A stretch of 64,000 bases of DNA from Myxococcota bacterium. GTDB lineage: Bacteria > Myxococcota_A > Polyangia > JAAYKL01. The stretch spans positions 1 to 64,000 of the forward strand of contig JANQET010000197.1 in the NCBI GenBank assembly GCA_028278265.1, given 5' to 3'. The position numbers and the translations under genes were made by a program. Position 1 is the stretch's first letter. The number at the start of each line of letters is the position of its first letter. This document shows positions 58,325 to 64,000 of the stretch, in pieces. Below the pieces are notes generated by a model. That model was not told the origin of the DNA. It worked only from the letters and a program-made list of their open reading frames with translations, and made no database searches.

Positions 58325-59272
58325 ATGAAACGAGTGGTAGTCGACATAGTTAGGCTGCTCGCCTTGTCTCTTTGTATCGTCAGTTTGACGATCAGCGGCT
58401 TGGCGTGCGGGGACGATTCCGACCCGTCGGGTGGGGATGGTGACAGTGACGCTGATTCGGACGGTGACGGGGATGGAGACGGTGACGGTGACGGGGACGG
58501 GGACGGGGACAGCGATGCGGATAGCGACGCGGACTCGGACAGTGATTCGGATTCGGACAGCGACAGTGACAGCGATAGTGATGCGGACAGCGACAGCGAT
58601 TCGGATAGCGACAGTGACAGCGATTCGGACAGCGACAGTGACAGCGATAGTGATGCGGACAGTGACAGCGATTCGGATAGCGATAGCGACAGCGATTCCG
58701 ACGCGGACTCGGACAGTGATTCGGATTCGGACAGTGATACCGACTCGGACTCCGATGTGGACACCGAGTGCAATGATATCAGTTGGAAACCGGGCACAGT
58801 GATGAGCCAAGGCCAGACCTCTCCCCGCTGGCCCACCTCCGGGTTGCTCGACAGTGACGGGGATCACTCAGTGGAAACCAACGAAGTCCAGTTTGATATG
58901 TGTGATTTGCGGGTGATGGCGTGGGAGAGGGGAATGAAATGCATCTTCATTCCCGTCGGATCACTTGGGTGAGCTAGCTGTCCTGACGAGTTTCGTCAGA
59001 TTGGAGACGCCAAAGACAAGATTATCGACGCGGACTTGTTCCTCTATGCCTTCTATTGGAACTACTCAAATACACAAACCGGATATGATGCAGTTGTTGC
59101 CGGCTACCTCGATGGGTTTGCTCATGCGTATACGGTTGATGACGGGTATGTGATCGATGGGACCCAACACCCCAACCCCTGGATGGGTGTCGTCGATGTC
59201 GAGACAATGCATGTCGTCCGGCAGGGAAGCCTCGACGTGGATGACGCGATTGCCGCCTGCCACGGTTTTTAA
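58325..59272 (+). CDS. Candidate selenoprotein: lipoprotein with long Asp/Ser-rich tether and thioredoxin-like domain, TGA (58970-58972) in G-U-A-S-C
   Basis: Same frame before and after the single [48 protein letters not shown]; lipobox LTISGLAC; perfect SECIS-like hairpin 58983-58999. Confidence 0.75.
58983..58999 (+). promoter_or_regulatory. Candidate bacterial SECIS hairpin CTGACGA-GTT-TCGTCAG
   Basis: Perfect 7-bp stem; GTT loop starts 17 nt after TGA 58970-58972. Confidence 0.6.
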
Positions 59273-59431
59273 GCCACCATCAATGCAACCGAGTTAGAGG
59301 ACCTCTACTGGGATTCAAAAAAAAGCCTTGGTTCCTTTTACCTTCGCCAGTTGAACAGTGAAAGACCTCTCGCTGCAATCTTGAATTGCTGGTTCCACAT
59401 TGTTATCGTGTCTTGAGACGCGGAGATCACT

Positions 59432-59755
59432 ATGGCAGACGACGGCAGCACAGAAAAAAACCAGCATGAAACGACCGGCAATGTTCGAGAGAAGCTCAAG
59501 CAGATCAAGCACGCGTTGTCCCAAGAATCGGAACAGACCAAAGAGATGATGGAGATCTACCGACGCTCTCTGAAAAAACAGGCCACCGCCGAAGAGATGG
59601 CGATCGCCAACACCCAATTCAAGGACCTGCTGAAGGCCCTGGGCCTGGGCATTCTGGCCGTCTTACCGTTGGGTACGATTACCATTCCGGCGGTGGTCCT
59701 GCTCGGCAAGAAATACGATATCGAGGTACTGCCAGATTCGTTTCGCGACGTTTGA
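59432..59755 (+). CDS. LETM1-like small protein
   Basis: FKDLLKALGLGILAVLPLGTITIPAVVLLGKKYDIEVLPDSF. Confidence 0.7.
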   Translation: MADDGSTEKNQHETTGNVREKLKQIKHALSQESEQTKEMMEIYRRSLKKQATAEEMAIANTQFKDLLKALGLGILAVLPLGTITIPAVVLLGKKYDIEVLPDSFRDV

Positions 59756-59890
59756 TCCAGTACGGGATCTTGCCGAGCCTTGGCTCATTCCCTGTAATGG
59801 ATTGTAATGGACGTCGGCCCCAATTCATGCCTTTTTTACGTAAAGAGCGTTAATTGAAGAGAACAGAGATATGACAAAGGAGGGGAATCC

Positions 59891-61258
59891 ATGAGTCTTT
59901 CCAGAGACGCGAAGGTGAAAGGCGGCTGGTTGCCGCCGGCCAAAGCCCACAAGGCGTGGTTTCGAGGTTTGGCCAAACGCGCAGAGACGCGACAAAGCGA
60001 ATTGCGGGCGGTCAAGGAGAAACTGTCTCCTGAGGAAGCGACGGACGCGGAGCCCGTATTTCAACACGATGTGGTACGGGAGTTCAAAGCGCTGATCGAG
60101 AGCGACCCCATCATCCGGATGTACATGGTGAAAATGATCGATCAGGTGCCCGGGTACTACAAGGAGAACCCTGGTGACGGACAGTATCTCGAAAGCATCG
60201 ATCAAATGTTGATGATGATCGACACGGTGTTGGGTGAGACGCCTCTCTTTTCCGACTCCGGCTTGGTGGGGTTTCCGATCAACGCGATCCTCGACTGGTC
60301 CATGGGCGTGCCTGCCGGGTTCGCGCTCTATCGGCTCGACAAGATAAACGAGATGTACAAGAGGATTCTCGACGTCTACACCGACTTTCTAGGTAGCACC
60401 GCCTCCTTGGATTCACTGACCGAGCAATACAAGGAGCACTCCGAACAGAGCTGGATGTCCCCGGCAGCGCAAGAGAAGCTGAATATGAAGCAGTACCAAG
60501 ACCCGGTGAGTGAGGATCAGCCCCTCTACGGGTACGATTGCTGGAACCATTTCTTTTACCGGGAATTCAACCATATCGACAAACAGCGCCCGATAGAAGA
60601 ACCCGAAAACAAGAGCGTGATCGTCAGCCCCTGTGACTCAACAGTTGTCACTATCCAGCGGAACGTAAGGAAAAAGGACTGGTTCTGGGTGAAGTCCCAG
60701 CCCTACTCACTGCAGGATATGTTGGCCCCGGACCCGGCACTGCCCCCGGGAAACGACAAGGCACACGATGAGCTGGTCGATCAGTTTGTCGGCGGGGACG
60801 TTTATCAGGCTTTTCTGGCCGCGACAAAGTACCATCGCTGGAACAGCCCGGTAGACGGGGTAATCAAAGCGGCGTACGTCATCCCCGGTACCTATTACTC
60901 CGAGGCGGAATCCGAGACTATGGACGCTTCCGGCCCTGACCTGTCACAGGGGTATATTGCCCATGTGGCTACCCGCGCACTGTTCGTCGTTCAAGCTGAC
61001 GAGCCCGTCGGGTTGATCTGCTTTTTGGCCATCGGCATGGCAGAAGTTTCATCGTGTGTGATCAATCCGGATATCCTGCAGACAATCGCCGACAAGGGAG
61101 AATGCCCGATCAAAAAAAGGGATAGTCTGGGATACTTCCAACACGGAGGCTCCTCTTCCTGCCTGGTCTTCAAAAAGGGGGTCATCAAAGAGTTCAATGC
61201 CGCGGTCAATGATGATGTCTGGGTTGCGAGAAAAATAGCCACAGCATTTGATGGCTAG
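59891..61258 (+). CDS. Phosphatidylserine decarboxylase-family protein
   Basis: YDCWNHFFYREFNHIDKQRPI, VIVSPCDSTVV, KYHRWNSPVDGVIKAAYVIPGTYYSE. Confidence 0.88.
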   Translation: MSLSRDAKVKGGWLPPAKAHKAWFRGLAKRAETRQSELRAVKEKLSPEEATDAEPVFQHDVVREFKALIESDPIIRMYMVKMIDQVPGYYKENPGDGQYLESIDQMLMMIDTVLGETPLFSDSGLVGFPINAILDWSMGVPAGFALYRLDKINEMYKRILDVYTDFLGSTASLDSLTEQYKEHSEQSWMSPAAQEKLNMKQYQDPVSEDQPLYGYDCWNHFFYREFNHIDKQRPIEEPENKSVIVSPCDSTVVTIQRNVRKKDWFWVKSQPYSLQDMLAPDPALPPGNDKAHDELVDQFVGGDVYQAFLAATKYHRWNSPVDGVIKAAYVIPGTYYSEAESETMDASGPDLSQGYIAHVATRALFVVQADEPVGLICFLAIGMAEVSSCVINPDILQTIADKGECPIKKRDSLGYFQHGGSSSCLVFKKGVIKEFNAAVNDDVWVARKIATAFDG

Positions 61259-61281
61259 GGCTTGGTCGTTGAGAAATTAAT

Positions 61282-63201
61282 CTAGAAGAACAGCTCTACC
61301 GCGCGGTAGACGCCTTGATTGACCATTTCGCTGTGATCACAGCCGCCGCCGGCGCAGTCGCTGAGTACTTCGACGTTGATCTGGCAGCCCGGCACGATAT
61401 CGCGCATTGCATCGAGGTAGCGCTGCCCCATTTCTCCCATCGGGATCTCCTCACCGTCGAGCGTGACAGTCTCTTCACTGCCCAACAGCAGGTGATAGCG
61501 CGAGTCGCACAATACGGGCCACAGGGCGTTGAAATTCGCGTCTTCGATGCCGCTGGCGTCAATGTGCAGACCGTAGTCATTGGCCAGATAGTTCATCTTC
61601 GTTCCGTAGGGGTAGGGGCTGTTGTCAGGGAACAGCACCGTGCCGGGGGAAGAAGATGCCGCTTGGATGATTTTCTCCGGGTACAGGGTGGCGAAACGGT
61701 TGACATACTGTCCGCCACCCGAATGTCCGTGCAGATAGAATTTATCGCGGGGCATCAGCTGTTGGTAGAAGTGATCCATTAATTCGAGCAACGCCACATC
61801 TGTCCGTTCAGTTGAGACCGGATTGATCAATCCGATGAAATCCCACAGATAGTAGTCCTTGACGATGGTCGGATCATTGAACTTGCCGGTACTCCAGTTG
61901 TAGTCGCTGTTTTGGGGCTCCCAGTTGAAAATCGGGTCGAACGCCGGGGCGATGATCACCAGCTTCTCGGCGTCGGCAACACCGGTCATCGTGGTGAACT
62001 GGTAGATGCGGTTCTTCGCCCCGGGCCAATGCCAGTCCCCGGCACCGTGAACACCGACCAGGTACTGGTACTGGGAATTGTTCGAATCAAAATTGGCGGG
62101 AATGTAGTACCTGAATTTCATACCTTTGAAATAGGCCGTGTGCTCGCCGGGTTGGGACGAAAGCACCGGCAGCTCTGGATCGGGCGGCAGGGTGAGGTTC
62201 AGCGGCTGGCCCGCATAGGGCCCCTCATCATTTACCCAGGTATCGGTTCTCAGCTCTTCCTGTGCCGATCCGGGAGCGCCGCCCTTGATGCCCATGGCGT
62301 AGTACGACGCACGGAAATTGGCTTTGTCCCAACAGTCGGCGGGGTTGATCGGATCATCGAGTTGAGACACCGCCCCGATGGCAGCCAGTGCTTGCTGACC
62401 GTAGCTGTCGAACGCACAGGCCGGCTCGTCTTTTGCGGCGAGCACCACAAAGGCGCCGTTGGGCAACGCGTCGATGTCGTTGAACAGGCCGCGGGCCGCG
62501 CCGGCGGTGAGAAACGTGTTGTAGAAGTTGGACAGCAACACTTCGTCGTCATAGACTGCCACAGCGTAGATCCCGGCAGTGGCCCGGGAGTTGGCGATAT
62601 CGCTGAAGAACACCTGATCGCCGATTTGAAGATGAACCGAGTTGTTCCCACTTGAGAAACCGCCGCTGAACACGCTGGTGTAATCCGCGTAGTCGGTTTG
62701 GGGGGTGGTGTCCTTCTCGAGGGTGATAAAGTCGATGCCAGCGATCCAATGGGGACCGCTCTTACCCACCACGTAGAGGTGATGGACACCGGAGATGGGC
62801 GCGATGCTGAGACTCTCGCTGACACAATGCTGCCAATCGAGCGAACCGGTGGTGCTGATCGTGCCCACGAGCGGTCCGGTAGGACAGTCCAGGCGCAGCT
62901 CGAATTGGCTGCCCGGGTTCATCGAGGCATAGTCGATGGTAATTGCGGTCACCCCGTCGAAATCGAGATTGGGGAACTTGATTATTTCGCCCACTTCCAG
63001 GCCCTGACGCAGTTTGTCACTGCAGCCACTCTCAATTCCCACCGAGCCGCAGACCACGTAGGCGTGTTCAGCCTCCAACTTTTCGGTGTTCAGTTCGTTT
63101 TGCTCAATCCCCACCAAGTGCTCCCCATTGCTGTCCACATCGCAGCCCGACAGCAACGCCAGCACCATTAAGCCCAGGCAACTCTTCCTCAACCAGATCA
63201 T
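61282..63201 (-). CDS. Secreted lipoprotein: carbohydrate-binding-like N-terminus plus alpha/beta-hydrolase (esterase/PHB-depolymerase-like)
   Basis: Lipobox LMVLALLSGC; FYLHGHSGGGQYVNRFATLYPEKI (G-x-S-x-G); start MIWLRKSCLG. Confidence 0.78.
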   Translation of the reverse strand: MIWLRKSCLGLMVLALLSGCDVDSNGEHLVGIEQNELNTEKLEAEHAYVVCGSVGIESGCSDKLRQGLEVGEIIKFPNLDFDGVTAITIDYASMNPGSQFELRLDCPTGPLVGTISTTGSLDWQHCVSESLSIAPISGVHHLYVVGKSGPHWIAGIDFITLEKDTTPQTDYADYTSVFSGGFSSGNNSVHLQIGDQVFFSDIANSRATAGIYAVAVYDDEVLLSNFYNTFLTAGAARGLFNDIDALPNGAFVVLAAKDEPACAFDSYGQQALAAIGAVSQLDDPINPADCWDKANFRASYYAMGIKGGAPGSAQEELRTDTWVNDEGPYAGQPLNLTLPPDPELPVLSSQPGEHTAYFKGMKFRYYIPANFDSNNSQYQYLVGVHGAGDWHWPGAKNRIYQFTTMTGVADAEKLVIIAPAFDPIFNWEPQNSDYNWSTGKFNDPTIVKDYYLWDFIGLINPVSTERTDVALLELMDHFYQQLMPRDKFYLHGHSGGGQYVNRFATLYPEKIIQAASSSPGTVLFPDNSPYPYGTKMNYLANDYGLHIDASGIEDANFNALWPVLCDSRYHLLLGSEETVTLDGEEIPMGEMGQRYLDAMRDIVPGCQINVEVLSDCAGGGCDHSEMVNQGVYRAVELFF

Positions 63202-63398
63202 GGATCCTCCATTCAGCTGAGCCGCGCCAAACGGATCAGCGGCAAAAAGTAATCGGCCGGGAGCTCTCCTCCGAGCCCCCGTCAGTTTCAACTAATGCGT
63301 GGGAAGTGGGTTTTGTTCAATTTTGCGATATATTTTCTCAACTTTTCGCTGTTCGGCGTTTAAGTGAATAATATTCACTAGATACGATAAATTTGGAT

Positions 63399-64000
63399 TC
63401 AGCGATTTGGTGTACTGACAGCTAAATTGGCTGCTTGTAGATACGGTTCCAATTCGTTGCCGCGCCGGATTTCCGATTGGAAATGCCGAGAGAGGAATGA
63501 CGCGGCACCGTCTTTGCCCATGTATCGGTTGAGTACGGTCCGTTTGGTCTCCGTCAGATCGACGAGCACCAAGCCGTCAATTGCATTGGAAAAATAGGGA
63601 TCCACATTGAATCCCAAGAAGTCCCCCCCTAGCTTGACGTACTGTTTGAGCAGCACCGGAACCCCGGTGGCGTCCGGCTCCAGTTGGGACACCAGGGTGG
63701 ACAACTCGTCGATACTACCGGCACCGGCACTGATCTCTTTCAACGCCGGCCAGGGTTTCGCGACATTCCGTTGAACCGGTCGACGCGGGCGCACCAATCT
63801 CGCCCGAGAGCGGTGTTTTTGGTGGGCCTTGAGATAGGCCACCATCATCTGGATCGAGATAGTGTGGTATTGTTGCGAGATACTCACCGGGCCGAACAAA
63901 TACTTGTATTGGGGATGGTCAACAACGAAGCGGCCGATTCCTTTCCATAACAACATCAACGCAGAGGGGTCCCGTTGATCTTCGCGGCGAATGAATGATC
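63399..64000 (-). CDS. Partial GNAT-type/hemolysin-like N-acyltransferase (5' end beyond window)
   Basis: SFIRREDQRDPSALMLLWKGIGRFVVDHPQYKYLFGPVSISQQY; frame open to window edge. Confidence 0.75.
   Translation of the reverse strand, partial: SFIRREDQRDPSALMLLWKGIGRFVVDHPQYKYLFGPVSISQQYHTISIQMMVAYLKAHQKHRSRARLVRPRRPVQRNVAKPWPALKEISAGAGSIDELSTLVSQLEPDATGVPVLLKQYVKLGGDFLGFNVDPYFSNAIDGLVLVDLTETKRTVLNRYMGKDGAASFLSRHFQSEIRRGNELEPYLQAANLAVSTPNR

Noticed and set aside
58126-58836. Ser-rich 236-aa minus-strand ORF
   Set aside because: Reverse reading of the DSD-encoding repeat; the plus strand carries the lipobox and redox domain.

Overview
This 64-kb, high-GC window is a chromosomal segment from a deltaproteobacterium/Myxococcota-like organism. 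Evidence for that placement: two membrane-anchored Ser/Thr kinases, many secreted lipoproteins, a multiheme cytochrome, a sigma-54 activator and an ECF sigma/FecR pair. Housekeeping genes include a nitrilase-family amidase, M3 peptidase, DMT transporter, PAS histidine kinase, GT4 glycosyltransferase, GspC-like protein, threonine aldolase, SNase, PlsC, AmmeMemoRadiSam radical SAM enzyme, HrpB, phosphatidylserine decarboxylase and CotH. I judge four things most worth following up. (1) A cluster of genes interrupted by single in-frame TGA codons that look like selenoproteins. Two are lipoproteins with a long Asp-rich tether and a thioredoxin-like head in which TGA forms the first position of a U-x-x-C motif (TGA at 58970-58972 + and 47435-47437 -). 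A third is an unknown secreted protein (TGA 33905-33907) with a GGUCUG-loop hairpin just downstream. A fourth is a damaged rhodanese with TGA at the catalytic-Cys position (36502-36504 -). (2) An aromatic amino acid hydroxylase + pterin dehydratase + triple-PTPS fusion cluster, with palindromic MITE-like elements on both sides of the dehydratase gene. (3) A truncated DISARM-like defence remnant (DrmA N-terminus, DUF3696-type ATPase, unknown protein, methyltransferase-like C-terminus) that ends at a degenerating tandem hairpin repeat. (4) A predicted sigma-54 circuit: activator, phased 9-bp repeats, -24/-12 promoter and a DUF3795 gene. All calls come from reading the sequence and supplied ORFs; no database search was run.
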